From positions 56,771-120,770 of the forward strand of contig CAZLZR010000005.1 of the NCBI GenBank assembly GCA_964564015.1: a stretch of DNA of 64,000 bases, given 5' to 3'. Made by a program: the position numbers and the translations under genes. The notes beneath the pieces are model-generated. The model did no database searches. It had not been told where the DNA came from and worked only from the letters and a program-made list of their open reading frames with translations. The stretch comes from Acetivibrio sp964564015. Lineage in GTDB: Bacteria > Bacillota > Clostridia > Acetivibrionales > Acetivibrionaceae. Each line of letters begins with the position of its first letter. Within the stretch, counting starts at the first letter, position 1. Below, piece after piece: positions 18,237-26,415 of this stretch.

Positions 18237-19334
18237 TTATTTTAGTGTTTTCATATATTCCAATACCTCATTATCATCACCTCTAAAAAGTATCTTACTA
18301 CTACTGTTTTGTAACTGATGATGGTACATAGGATCGTAGTATTCTTTTAAGAGCAATTCTATCCACCCCTCATGGGAATAATAATCTCCAGAATTCACCT
18401 GCTCTTTATACGCAGTCTCAAATGAGTCTAAAATCAGTTTGCAGCGATCGCCTCCGAGTCTTTTCCTTACCCTTCCAATGCTGCTGCTAATGTAGTCAAA
18501 CCACTCCAAAAGCCCCTGTTCTTCACCAAACATCTTGACATAACTTATCTGAGCCTGAATCACATATTCATCTAAAGTGTTTTGAACACGCTTCTCAATC
18601 GGAAGGTCTACAAGTACATAATCTCCACTGCTAAAAAACCCATGCAAAGGCTTTGGGATAAAGCATCTACCTATATGAGCACCTTCGTCCTCAAGTATGA
18701 CATATTTATATGCCTTATGTTTGTGACGAATCATATCATAAGCCAGATTATTTTCAAAATCAATCTGCGTCGGCTGTGGTGTAATATACCTGCCAAAAGT
18801 TGAACCTCTATGGTTTGCGAGTCCTTCGAGATCAATACTATTTTCAAGCTTTTTAAGCAATTTCGTCTTTCCCGATCCGGTGTAACCTCCAAGTAAAACC
18901 GGTACAGCCTTTTGCCTTGAGGGCTCAAGTTCATTGATCAAATAGTTGCGAAAAGCTTTATAACCACCTTCAAGACGTGTTATTACTTTTCCCGTTGCCT
19001 CATATATCCAATCCTGACTTATGGATGAGCGCTGTCCTCCCCTGAAACAATAAAGCATACAGTCAGGGTTTTTTTCAATGAAAGAACTCCAGGAATCTAT
19101 ACGTGATTGTCTTAGATCACCGGACACTAATTTGTGCCCTAGTTTTACAGCTTCTTCGTTGCCTTTCTCCTTGTAACATATCCCTACAAGACGTCTTTCT
19201 TCATTGTCCATTATGGGTAAATTGACAGAATTTTTAAAGGCACCCTTCTCATACTCAATGGGGGCACGCACATCTATAAGCGGTATTTCTTCAATTACAA
19301 TCCGTTCAAAGTCACAGCTGGTTTTATCGATCAT
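18237..19334 (-). CDS. mnmH: tRNA 2-selenouridine synthase MnmH (SelU)
   Basis: 365 residues from ATG 19334 (a GTG three codons upstream is possible). It replaces sulfur by selenium in the 2-thiouridine of tRNA wobble positions, with selenophosphate as donor. The N-terminal rhodanese domain has YCFRGGQRSS with the catalytic Cys. The C-terminal half has a P-loop, GGYTGSGKTKLLKKLE, and the family segment LANHRGSTFGRY. It follows selD by 17 nt. This gives the selenophosphate made by SelD a clear use. Confidence 0.94.
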   Translation of the reverse strand: MIDKTSCDFERIVIEEIPLIDVRAPIEYEKGAFKNSVNLPIMDNEERRLVGICYKEKGNEEAVKLGHKLVSGDLRQSRIDSWSSFIEKNPDCMLYCFRGGQRSSISQDWIYEATGKVITRLEGGYKAFRNYLINELEPSRQKAVPVLLGGYTGSGKTKLLKKLENSIDLEGLANHRGSTFGRYITPQPTQIDFENNLAYDMIRHKHKAYKYVILEDEGAHIGRCFIPKPLHGFFSSGDYVLVDLPIEKRVQNTLDEYVIQAQISYVKMFGEEQGLLEWFDYISSSIGRVRKRLGGDRCKLILDSFETAYKEQVNSGDYYSHEGWIELLLKEYYDPMYHHQLQNSSSKILFRGDDNEVLEYMKTLK

Positions 19335-19351
19335 TTTTTTCACACTTCCAT

Positions 19352-20383
19352 TTATATTACTTTGACCAGTTTTTCTGTTTGCTCGGTTGTCTTACCTATA
19401 CTCTCAAGCGATAAACCAAATTCTGCTGTTATATTCAAAAATTCCGGGACACTTTCCTTTTTTACTACTGCAAGCAATCCACCTGAAGTTTGAGGATCAC
19501 ATAAAATATACTTCTGCTCTTCTGTCATCTCTGAGACAGTATGCCCATAGCTCCTGAAGTTATTATTTGTCCCTCCGGGTGTACAACCCATTTCCAGGTA
19601 CTTTTTGGTATTCGGAAGCAACGGTATCCTGTCAAAATAAACTTCAGCTGAAATTCCGCTCCCCTCACACACCTCACCTAAGTGTCCCAATAGCCCGAAT
19701 CCCGTTACATCGGTTAAGGCAACTACTCCCTCTAAAGCCGAAATCTCTACGCCAACTTTATTAAGGGTACACATTGCATCAATTGCCGCATCTATATGTC
19801 CATGTTCTATCTTCTTCCTCTTTTGCGCCGTTGTCAGAATACCTATTCCAAGGGGCTTTGTTATAAATATCTCACAACCTGGAACAGCTTTATTGTTTTG
19901 TTTTAAATGTTTATTGTCCACAAGGCCTGTAACTGCAAGTCCAAAAAATGGTTCCGGCGAATCAATTGAGTGACCTCCTGCAAGCGGAATACCTGCTGCA
20001 TCGCATACAGAACGCCCTCCGTCAACAACCTGCCTTGCTATTTCTTCCGAAATCACATTTACCGGCCACCCCAATATTGAAATAGCCATTAGGGGTTTGC
20101 CTCCCATTGCGTATATATCACTTATGGCATTGGTGGCAGCAATCCTTCCAAAAGTAAACGGGTCGTCCACAATTGGCATAAAAAAATCTGTGGTGCTCAA
20201 AACCGAGGTTCCGTTCCCAAGATCATAGGCAGCCGCATCATCTTTGCTTCCATATCCTACAAGTAATTTCGGATAACTGACCTTTTCCATCTGTGTATTC
20301 AGTATAGATTCTAAAACTGCCGGTGCAATTTTGCAGCCACATCCGGCACCATGGCTATATTCAGTCAATTTTATATTTTCCAT
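19352..20383 (-). CDS. selD: Selenide, water dikinase SelD
   Basis: 343 residues. Makes selenophosphate from selenide and ATP. The active site GAGCGCKIAP near residues 12-21 uses Cys where some clostridial enzymes use selenocysteine. The AIR-synthase fold shows STTDFFMPIVDDPFTFGRIA and DVTGFGLLGHLGE, and TPGGTNNNF is near the end. GGGAG precedes the ATG. It sits between yedF and mnmH in one direction. selA and selB are not in the window. Confidence 0.96.
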   Translation of the reverse strand: MENIKLTEYSHGAGCGCKIAPAVLESILNTQMEKVSYPKLLVGYGSKDDAAAYDLGNGTSVLSTTDFFMPIVDDPFTFGRIAATNAISDIYAMGGKPLMAISILGWPVNVISEEIARQVVDGGRSVCDAAGIPLAGGHSIDSPEPFFGLAVTGLVDNKHLKQNNKAVPGCEIFITKPLGIGILTTAQKRKKIEHGHIDAAIDAMCTLNKVGVEISALEGVVALTDVTGFGLLGHLGEVCEGSGISAEVYFDRIPLLPNTKKYLEMGCTPGGTNNNFRSYGHTVSEMTEEQKYILCDPQTSGGLLAVVKKESVPEFLNITAEFGLSLESIGKTTEQTEKLVKVI

Positions 20384-20402
20384 AAACTCCCACCCTTAAA
20401 AA

Positions 20403-20738
20403 CTAAATAGTTACAACTTTTTCTGCTTCCATCATAATTGATACAATCTCAACCATATCAGTTCTTCTGCCTACTTTTAACTTCCCGTTCAGGTCATAAA
20501 AATCAATACATGTACCGCATGCAACCAATTCCACACCTTGATCATGCAAAACAGAAAGTGCGTCCAGAACATGCGACCCTTCTCCTAACAGCTTAACACC
20601 CGAATTATAAAAGGCAATAACGTCAGGTTTATCATTGCTTGCCCATAGCTTCCTCAGGAAATTCCCCATTAAGCTGCTTCCCAACTTATCATCGCCTTTA
20701 CCCATTATTTCACTGTTAATTATTATTGCCTTTTTCAT
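20403..20738 (-). CDS. yedF: YedF-like selenium metabolism protein, DsrE domain only
   Basis: 111 residues from ATG 20738 (AAGGAG seven nt upstream). The sequence from KKAIIINSEIMGKGDDKLGS through VELVACGTCIDFYDL is the C-terminal DsrE-like half of the YedF family that travels with selD. The usual N-terminal TusA/SirA half of about 75 residues is absent, and no trace of it is seen upstream. The Cys in ACGTC may carry selenium or sulfur. The exact role is unknown for the family. It starts 19 nt before selD. Confidence 0.85.
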   Translation of the reverse strand: MKKAIIINSEIMGKGDDKLGSSLMGNFLRKLWASNDKPDVIAFYNSGVKLLGEGSHVLDALSVLHDQGVELVACGTCIDFYDLNGKLKVGRRTDMVEIVSIMMEAEKVVTI

Positions 20739-20794
20739 ATCTTGTCTCCTTATATACATTAATTTACGTGACGAGTAATCCAATCAAGTCTAAA

Positions 20795-21817
20795 TTATTC
20801 CGAAAACTCTTTATTCACTTTATCACTTATCATATTTCGCTTTTCCATTGTCCTGTCAAACATTTCATCAAACATTTGCGGTAAACCTGCTTTTATAACC
20901 TTGACGCCTTCCTCGGTAATGCCGCCTTTTGTTGCCACCCTTGCTATGACTTCCTCAAAACTTATTTTTTTCTCAAGCATCAGGCTCACAGTTCCAGACA
21001 ATGTGTGCAGCACCATGTCATAAGCATCTTCGTTACTTATGCTGTTGGTATGCCTCAAAGCCCTTTCAACAAATTCCCTGAAAATAGCTGCAAAGAATCC
21101 CGGTGCACAGCTGGTAAGTTCGGTAGCAAGTGCAAAATCTTTTTCATCCAGCAGTTTGGTACGACTAATGTTTCCAAACAAATTTTCTACAAATTTTGCA
21201 TCCTTATCCGATACCTTGTTGTTATGGCAAATCAGTGATATACCCTCTCTAACCTCGGAAGTTATAGCAGGTATAACCTTTGAAATTTTACACTTAACAA
21301 TACTTTCAATATTTTCAATGGATACAGAACCGGCTATAGAAATAATGTGCTTATCAGGTAGTATATATGGTTTTATATGGTTTTATATGGTTTTATATGG
21401 TTTTATATGGTTTTATATNNNNNNNNNNNNNNNNNNNNNNNNNNNNNNNNNNNNNNNNNNNNNNNNNNNNNNNNNNNNNNNNNNNNNNNNNNNNNNNNNN
21501 NNNNNNNNNNNNNNNNNNTATATGGTTTTATATGGTTTTATATGGTTTTATATGGTTTTATATGGTTTTATATCCTTTAATACCTTTTTGTATTCCAATG
21601 GTTTGACACACAAAAATATAAAACCAGCCCGCTTTACAACCTCAGCAACATCAGCAGTAACGCTTATCTTAGGCCAGACTGCACTTATTTCATTTAGCCT
21701 GGCTATATCTTTTCTTGTGACAATAAATTGATCTTCACATACTGCTCCTGAATCTATAAAGCCTTTTACAAGCATACTTCCCATGCTGCCAAAACCGATA
21801 AACCCTAAATTGTCCAT
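20795..21817 (-). pseudogene. ComER/ProC-like reductase, interrupted by tandem repeat and assembly gap
   Basis: The N-terminal Rossmann half (21817 to about 21555: MDNLGFIGFGSMGSMLVKGF ... FLCVKPLEYKKVLKDIKPY) and the C-terminal half (about 21363 to 20795: LPDKHIISIAGSVSIENIE ... SCAPGFFAAIFREF) are parts of one pyrroline-5-carboxylate reductase-family protein, closer to ComER than to ProC. Between Pro-Tyr and Leu-Pro lies an array of the 10-bp unit TTTTATATGG with 100 N in the middle. Because 10 is not a multiple of 3, the array reads through all phases and meets TAA in each, so the frame cannot be kept. Without the array the two halves join in a natural way. Either real disruption, reversible repeat variation or a misassembly. 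Confidence 0.8.
21364..21574. repeat. 10-bp tandem repeat (TTTTATATGG) with 100-N gap
   Basis: About 5.5 units are visible on each side of N positions 21419-21518. The units are identical. The gap of exactly 100 N is a scaffold placeholder, so the true copy number is unknown. The array lies inside the ComER-like gene. Confidence 0.95.
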
Positions 21818-21832
21818 GCTAATCCTCCATCA

Positions 21833-22222
21833 TTATACCTTCGGATTAAATCCAAAATCAATGTCACAAGCTGCAATTCCTCCACGTATACCCCAGTTTT
21901 CCAAGGGTTCTTCGTGTAAAAGGATAAAAATGTCTTCAGGTACAATTCCCAAACCTCCAAGGTTTTCAACAATAGTCTTGTACAAAGACCTTTTGGCATC
22001 TGTACACCTTCCAGAAAATGCAGATATCTCAATAATTACATACTGTTCACTCTTACCTTCAGGTAGAATAAAATCTTGTTTTTTATACTCTTCTATTCTT
22101 ATATTTTTATCATGAGCTGGTATCTTAAATGCTGTAACCAGTGCACTATGAATGGCCTCTGCTACTTTGAGCTTAAGCTCCGGTGGCCTTCCTTCAAGCA
22201 TACTTATCTTTACTAATGGCAT
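21833..22222 (-). CDS. Tautomerase (4-oxalocrotonate tautomerase superfamily)
   Basis: 129 residues. It begins MPLVKISMLEGRPPELK; after Met removal Pro-1 would be the catalytic base. Two tautomerase-type beta-alpha-beta units seem fused (about 1-60 and 62-125), the second starting near YVIIEISAFSGRCTDAKR. This resembles the double-length bacterial tautomerases whose substrates are mostly unknown. It lies 15 nt upstream of the ComER-like gene in the same direction. Confidence 0.8.
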   Translation of the reverse strand: MPLVKISMLEGRPPELKLKVAEAIHSALVTAFKIPAHDKNIRIEEYKKQDFILPEGKSEQYVIIEISAFSGRCTDAKRSLYKTIVENLGGLGIVPEDIFILLHEEPLENWGIRGGIAACDIDFGFNPKV

Positions 22223-22238
22223 AAATATTCCTCCAATT

Positions 22239-22376
22239 CTACTTATTCATTTTCAGTCTCTCTGAAATTGCATTCAGATCATGTCCTTTTAGTACACCTT
22301 CCAAAAGTTCAGGAAGAAACGTTGGCGTGCATGCAAAGCACGGGTTACCTATTTTGAGAATCTGCGTACAAGGGCT
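22239..22376 (-). pseudogene. Unrecognised 45-codon frame, possible C-terminal remnant
   Basis: The frame SPCTQILKIGNPCFACTPTF continues to LERLKMNK-like end and a TAG. It has no ATG, GTG or TTG start, and two TGA codons lie directly upstream. The Cys spacing suggests a former metal- or cofactor-binding C-terminus, but I do not recognise it. It fills the space between the methyltransferase and tautomerase genes. Confidence 0.25.
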
Positions 22377-22402
22377 TCATCATAACTTGGGACACCACTA
22401 AC

Positions 22403-25015
22403 TTACACCTTTTCTATCACAACAATACAAGTACTGTCCGGTAGCCTCACAGGATTTCGTCTTTCATCGAAAAACTCAATTTTCTGCGAAAGTGCGATTG
22501 TATAGCCTTCTTGCAGAAAATGCTTAAATTCAACTATCCTTGCACCTGCGCCAAGTGTTTTTGTTATGAAATCCCTGAATCCGCTTGGAGTAAAATAACC
22601 AAACTGCTCATTAACCTCATGTACATAGGACTTTTCTCCCCATGTATAGGTATATAAAAACTCCATGGCATCGTTTACAGGCATCAGTACCTCATTCCGT
22701 CCAACTAATGAGTATTCGATTTCCCTTCCTTTAAAATCACTTGCATATCTATTCAGAAACTCCATACCCTCTTCAGACAAAAACCTTATTATTCTCTTCT
22801 GGTTAACAGGTTCTGTCATAATCCCATCACGTATGATAATCCTTCCTCCAGAAGGTAAAACTTCAAACGTACTCTTAAATGCAGCTGCCAGCGTGTCATG
22901 GTTAAACTTCTTGCCTTCATATTCAATATATGAAAATAACTCATGCAAAATGGAACAAAAAATGATTGTATCAACTTTTCCTTTTTCAATATACTGACCT
23001 AAATTCAAAGCATCTCCATAAAGTACATCCCAACTTCTGTTTTCAAGCTGCTTTTTCTTTCTCAGACTGTCGAGTACATTCTGGGCAATATCTACACCAA
23101 GCACTTTCTTCTGCGGAAACCGCTCCGATATGAGATCCATCAAGGCACCGCCACCAGGACCTATATCAACAATGCTACTACCTGTAATATAATCCAGAAT
23201 AACTTTTTTATAATCTATTGTCTGGTTCATGGTTTGGAGATAGGCCTCCTCTTCATAGAAGCGGTCATACTTATCTTTTCTAAGTCCAAACAGGTCAAAA
23301 AGCATGATAATTGCACTTTCATAGAGCACATCGGATTTTTCTGCTTCGATACAAAAATCAATCAGTTTGCTTCCTGCCGGTGAAAAAGCAAAATTAAAAA
23401 ATATCGTATCTTCAACATGTTCATGGACGGAAATTTCATGAACAACATGCATATTCTCCTTGAATCTGCCGGCAATTATATCTTCCATAGTTATCTCAGA
23501 CAAATACTTTTCGATAATCCTCTTTTTGTAGATATTGACCCTTTTTTTGCCTTCATGCTGGTAATAAAGATCCTTCATAAATCGTTCGAAGCTGATATGC
23601 TTTATATTTTCAGTGTTTACTTCATGATCAATAATCAAAAAAACCTTTACAAACTCCTCAAAGGAAAAATCGTACATCGCAGCCTCTACATACCACAAGT
23701 CAACCTTATCCACTAACCCGGCAAATTTTGAAGCAATCCTTGAATCGGACAGAATTTTTTCAGATTCTGTTTCAAAATTTTCACCATTTTTTGAAGACAC
23801 CTGTCTTAGTCGCCTTATTCGTTCTTTGAATTCGTACTGTTTATCAAACCGTCCATCTATTATAAACCCAATAACCGCTTCAACCTGATGTTTTATATCC
23901 AGCCATATACGTTCATCAACTGCTGTAATGATACACAAGTTGAGAGCAATCAATATTTCTCTCAACACACCAGCCGGTAGTTTATTATCAATGACAAGCT
24001 GATATAAAGGCTTATTGTCACTTAAGGGGACCTCCCCTCTGATGTATTGTCCAATCAAGCCATGAGTTAAGATAAGGTCATGTACAATTCTCTTCACTTC
24101 TACATCCGGTTCATTGCACTGCTCCATGTAAATCTGAGCCGAACCAATATTATGTGCAAAAAGATTGTATCCTCTCTTTGCCCACTGTTCTCTATGGTGT
24201 TTAAATCCTGCTTTAGAAACCTCTGACCACTTCAACGTCTCCTCAAGTATGTGCTTGTGATATTTGTCCAGATTGAGCTGTGAAAGAATTTTAAGAGTTT
24301 TCTCGACATAATTGAGCACATAATTGGTTCTGGTTTCTTCGAGGGAATAAAGCCTCTCAAGGTTGATATTCCTTTCCGAGGTCAAGGCCAGATACATTAA
24401 CCACTTTTCACTTTTAAGAACTTCTGTTGCGCCAATTTTCAGTACTTCTATTGCTTTTAATGCATCCATACCTGTATTGGGTTCATTTAATCCTTGTGAT
24501 TCAGGCTTTTGAGCTTTTGCATCTACTGTAGTTAATCCAATCTCGCACTCATCTGTATCATCTTGTTTTACCTCTGATGGCATCATTAAAATCTCATCTG
24601 ATTTTGTTTTCTCATCCGTGCTAATCTTGGATTTTACCTTTTCATCCAACTCTAATTTGGAGCCTTTGTAATTTGAGCCATAATAAGACTCTATTACCTG
24701 GATCTTTCCAATAATATGCCTGTTAAAATCCTCCAGTTCTTCTGCCGGAATCCACAATTCCTTGTGTACAAATGCTCCTACAGTCTTTACTTCAAACTTT
24801 GAAATATACTCATCATCAACATCAAATTCAGTAACAAAACCGGCATAATCCGGGGGAGACTGTGTATTCCATTCCCGCGCGATCTGACATGCATACTTTT
24901 TGTTCAGTACAGGATAAAATATGGGTTGTTCCGGAAGCCTTGGCGGAAATTTAGTCATTCCCGACTGCTTGATTAATTCAAGTTCACTTATTCCAACTGG
25001 TCTGTAAAGTTTCAT
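22403..25015 (-). CDS. 870-residue fusion: N-terminal crystallin-J1-type domain, helical middle, SAM methyltransferase
   Basis: The start is ATG 25015 (AGAGGTG seven nt upstream). Residues 1-115 (LYRPVGISELELIKQSG, FPPRLPEQPIFYPVLNKKYA) form a domain often found alone and labelled ADP-ribosylation/crystallin J1, function unknown. An acidic linker of about 75 residues follows. The middle, about 190-600, is mainly helical and not recognised. About 610-870 is a class I methyltransferase: motif I SSIVDIGPGGGALMDLI, then VLGVDIAQN, and TIIFCSILHEL as post-motif region. No signal peptide or membrane segment, so cytoplasmic. It may head the selenium-gene operon, but 180 nt separate it from the tautomerase gene. 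Substrate unknown. Confidence 0.7.
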   Translation of the reverse strand: MKLYRPVGISELELIKQSGMTKFPPRLPEQPIFYPVLNKKYACQIAREWNTQSPPDYAGFVTEFDVDDEYISKFEVKTVGAFVHKELWIPAEELEDFNRHIIGKIQVIESYYGSNYKGSKLELDEKVKSKISTDEKTKSDEILMMPSEVKQDDTDECEIGLTTVDAKAQKPESQGLNEPNTGMDALKAIEVLKIGATEVLKSEKWLMYLALTSERNINLERLYSLEETRTNYVLNYVEKTLKILSQLNLDKYHKHILEETLKWSEVSKAGFKHHREQWAKRGYNLFAHNIGSAQIYMEQCNEPDVEVKRIVHDLILTHGLIGQYIRGEVPLSDNKPLYQLVIDNKLPAGVLREILIALNLCIITAVDERIWLDIKHQVEAVIGFIIDGRFDKQYEFKERIRRLRQVSSKNGENFETESEKILSDSRIASKFAGLVDKVDLWYVEAAMYDFSFEEFVKVFLIIDHEVNTENIKHISFERFMKDLYYQHEGKKRVNIYKKRIIEKYLSEITMEDIIAGRFKENMHVVHEISVHEHVEDTIFFNFAFSPAGSKLIDFCIEAEKSDVLYESAIIMLFDLFGLRKDKYDRFYEEEAYLQTMNQTIDYKKVILDYITGSSIVDIGPGGGALMDLISERFPQKKVLGVDIAQNVLDSLRKKKQLENRSWDVLYGDALNLGQYIEKGKVDTIIFCSILHELFSYIEYEGKKFNHDTLAAAFKSTFEVLPSGGRIIIRDGIMTEPVNQKRIIRFLSEEGMEFLNRYASDFKGREIEYSLVGRNEVLMPVNDAMEFLYTYTWGEKSYVHEVNEQFGYFTPSGFRDFITKTLGAGARIVEFKHFLQEGYTIALSQKIEFFDERRNPVRLPDSTCIVVIEKV

Positions 25016-25180
25016 TGGTATACACCTCTGCAAATTTATATTCCAACTTGAGTATCGCACCCTGATAATACAATAAAAGGAACACAAAATACTGTTATAG
25101 ATAAATACTTAAAATCCGCACAAACACTACATTTTTAGTATAATTAAGTTACTATACAAAAACATACCGAACGAGGTGTT

Positions 25181-25294
25181 ATTATACGGAAAAATATAGG
25201 CAAAGCTAAAACAGTACTTGAAAAACACGAATATTCAATTAACACGATTGTATTCGATTTATTAAAGAAATTCAAGTTTAACTTTATATGGTAA
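25181..25294 (+). other. Short open frame without start codon, possible transposase-like remnant
   Basis: The frame NIGKAKTVLEKHEYSINTIV continues about 18 residues to a TAA. There is no start codon. The basic and helical composition resembles tails of insertion-sequence transposases, but I cannot name a family. Treat as unassigned relic. Confidence 0.2.
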
Positions 25295-25304
25295 ATAGTA
25301 ATAA

Positions 25305-25397
25305 TCACTTTTGTTTGATAAATACTGCGACAGCAGTATCTTTTGCCAAAGCGTATCCAGCCATATTGAACTGACCTAACAACAATTCCAAAACTAT
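25305..25397 (-). pseudogene. Fragment of a CE6/SASA esterase domain
   Basis: The minus-strand frame reads LELLLGQFNMAGYALAKDT, matching the start of the CE6 domain in the esterase at 32521-34761 (CFLLLGQSNMAGYAKTQD). The catalytic Ser is Phe here and the frame ends after about 30 codons, so it is dead. It lies just before the SigI-type promoter of sigI. Confidence 0.6.
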
Positions 25398-25407
25398 ATT
25401 AAAATTT

Positions 25408-25438
25408 CCGTACTTAAAAACCGAAGCTTTATCGAACT
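25408..25438 (+). promoter_or_regulatory. SigI-type promoter of sigI-rsgI
   Basis: CCGTAC (25408-25413), then TTAAAAA, 19-bp spacer in total, CGAACT (25433-25438). It matches the pattern before four hemicellulase transcription starts in this window (CCSAAC, A-tract, 18-19 bp, CGWA). It lies 140 nt before sigI, so the factor probably activates its own operon. Confidence 0.6.
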
Positions 25439-25580
25439 TATAAAATAGATAGAAATGTTCAGCCACTAACTTATTATGCTTGGATAATTAAGAAATCAAT
25501 TATCGTCGTTGTTACTTTCATTGCAGCCCCCATTGCGATATAATGTAACTTGAATAATATAAATTAATGAGGGAAAATAT

Positions 25581-26315
25581 ATGCTGTTTGTGTCAACTAT
25601 AATAAATTATACTGGTATAGCTGCGTCTCAAATTATTGAAAACATTAAGAATGGGGACAAGCAATTAAAGGAAAAGTTCATAGAGGATTATATACCATTT
25701 ATTTTAAAAGTAGTCTCAGGCTTTAACTCAAAAATAGTTGATTTGAAAAGCAGTGATGAATACAGTATTGGACTGATGGCATTTGACGAGGCTATTACTA
25801 AATTCGACAACAATAAAAGCAAAGCTTTTACTAAATTTGCTGAAATGGTAATTAAAAGGAGGATAATAGATTATTTTAGAAATACGTCCTCTATCAGCAA
25901 AAATGAAATCCCATTATCATATTTTGATAATAGTAGTGAAAGCAAGCTCGAAGAAATGTTTAGTACATCCGATGTCGGCTATGATACAGACAGGTATGAA
26001 TTTATTTATGAGTTGAAGGATTTTTCAAAACAATTGGAATCCTTTGGATTAAGTATAGTTGATTTACCAAAGTACGTTCCAAAGCATAAAGATTCAAAAC
26101 AAATGTGTATGAGCATTGCAAAAAAAATTATTGAAAATAAGAACATTTATCAAAAATTGAAAACTAAGAAGTATATTAATATGAAAGAACTTACAAAGCT
26201 TATAGATGTGCACCCAAAAACCGTTGAAAGAAACAGGGCATTCATCATATGCTTATGTGTGATCCTTGATAGTGATTACGATAATTTCAAAGCATACTTA
26301 AACAAACTATTTTGA
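25581..26315 (+). CDS. sigI: RNA polymerase sigma-I factor
   Basis: 244 residues. Residues about 15-110 are the sigma-70 region-2-like part with YIPFILKVVSGFN, YSIGLMAFDEAITKFDNNKS and FAEMVIKRRIIDYFRN, typical of SigI. The C-terminal 80 residues are the SigI-specific DNA-binding domain (KYINMKELTKLIDVHPKTVE). In A. thermocellus several SigI factors each control a set of cellulosome genes and are held by a membrane RsgI. GAGGG lies eight nt before the ATG. The partner rsgI starts 100 nt downstream. By the CBM42 of that partner it most resembles the SigI5 system. Confidence 0.93.
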   Translation: MLFVSTIINYTGIAASQIIENIKNGDKQLKEKFIEDYIPFILKVVSGFNSKIVDLKSSDEYSIGLMAFDEAITKFDNNKSKAFTKFAEMVIKRRIIDYFRNTSSISKNEIPLSYFDNSSESKLEEMFSTSDVGYDTDRYEFIYELKDFSKQLESFGLSIVDLPKYVPKHKDSKQMCMSIAKKIIENKNIYQKLKTKKYINMKELTKLIDVHPKTVERNRAFIICLCVILDSDYDNFKAYLNKLF

Positions 26316-26326
26316 GTTAATTAAAA

Positions 26327-26399
26327 GATATGAATATAGCTTACAACTTTACTCTTTCCGAACTTATATTTCAAAAGTTTTATTAGCTATATCTTCATC
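26327..26399 (+). other. Hairpin between sigI and rsgI
   Basis: GATATGAATATAGCT (26327-26341) can pair with AGCTATATCTTCATC (26385-26399) with few mismatches. There is no T-run. It could tune the ratio of SigI to RsgI by RNA processing; inference only. Confidence 0.3.
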
Positions 26400-26415
26400 G
26401 TTAGGAGGAATAAAA

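Noticed and set aside
21364..21574. Tandem array as a CRISPR
   Set aside because: Units are 10 bp and directly joined without spacers; no cas gene.
25521..25545. CCCCC word near 25525 as the SigI-type -35 for sigI
   Set aside because: No A-tract and no CGWA at the required distance; the site at 25408 fits all positions.
26355..26405. SigI-type promoter between sigI and rsgI (CCGAAC near 26358)
   Set aside because: No CGWA at 18-19 bp spacing; the next similar word is more than 30 bp away.
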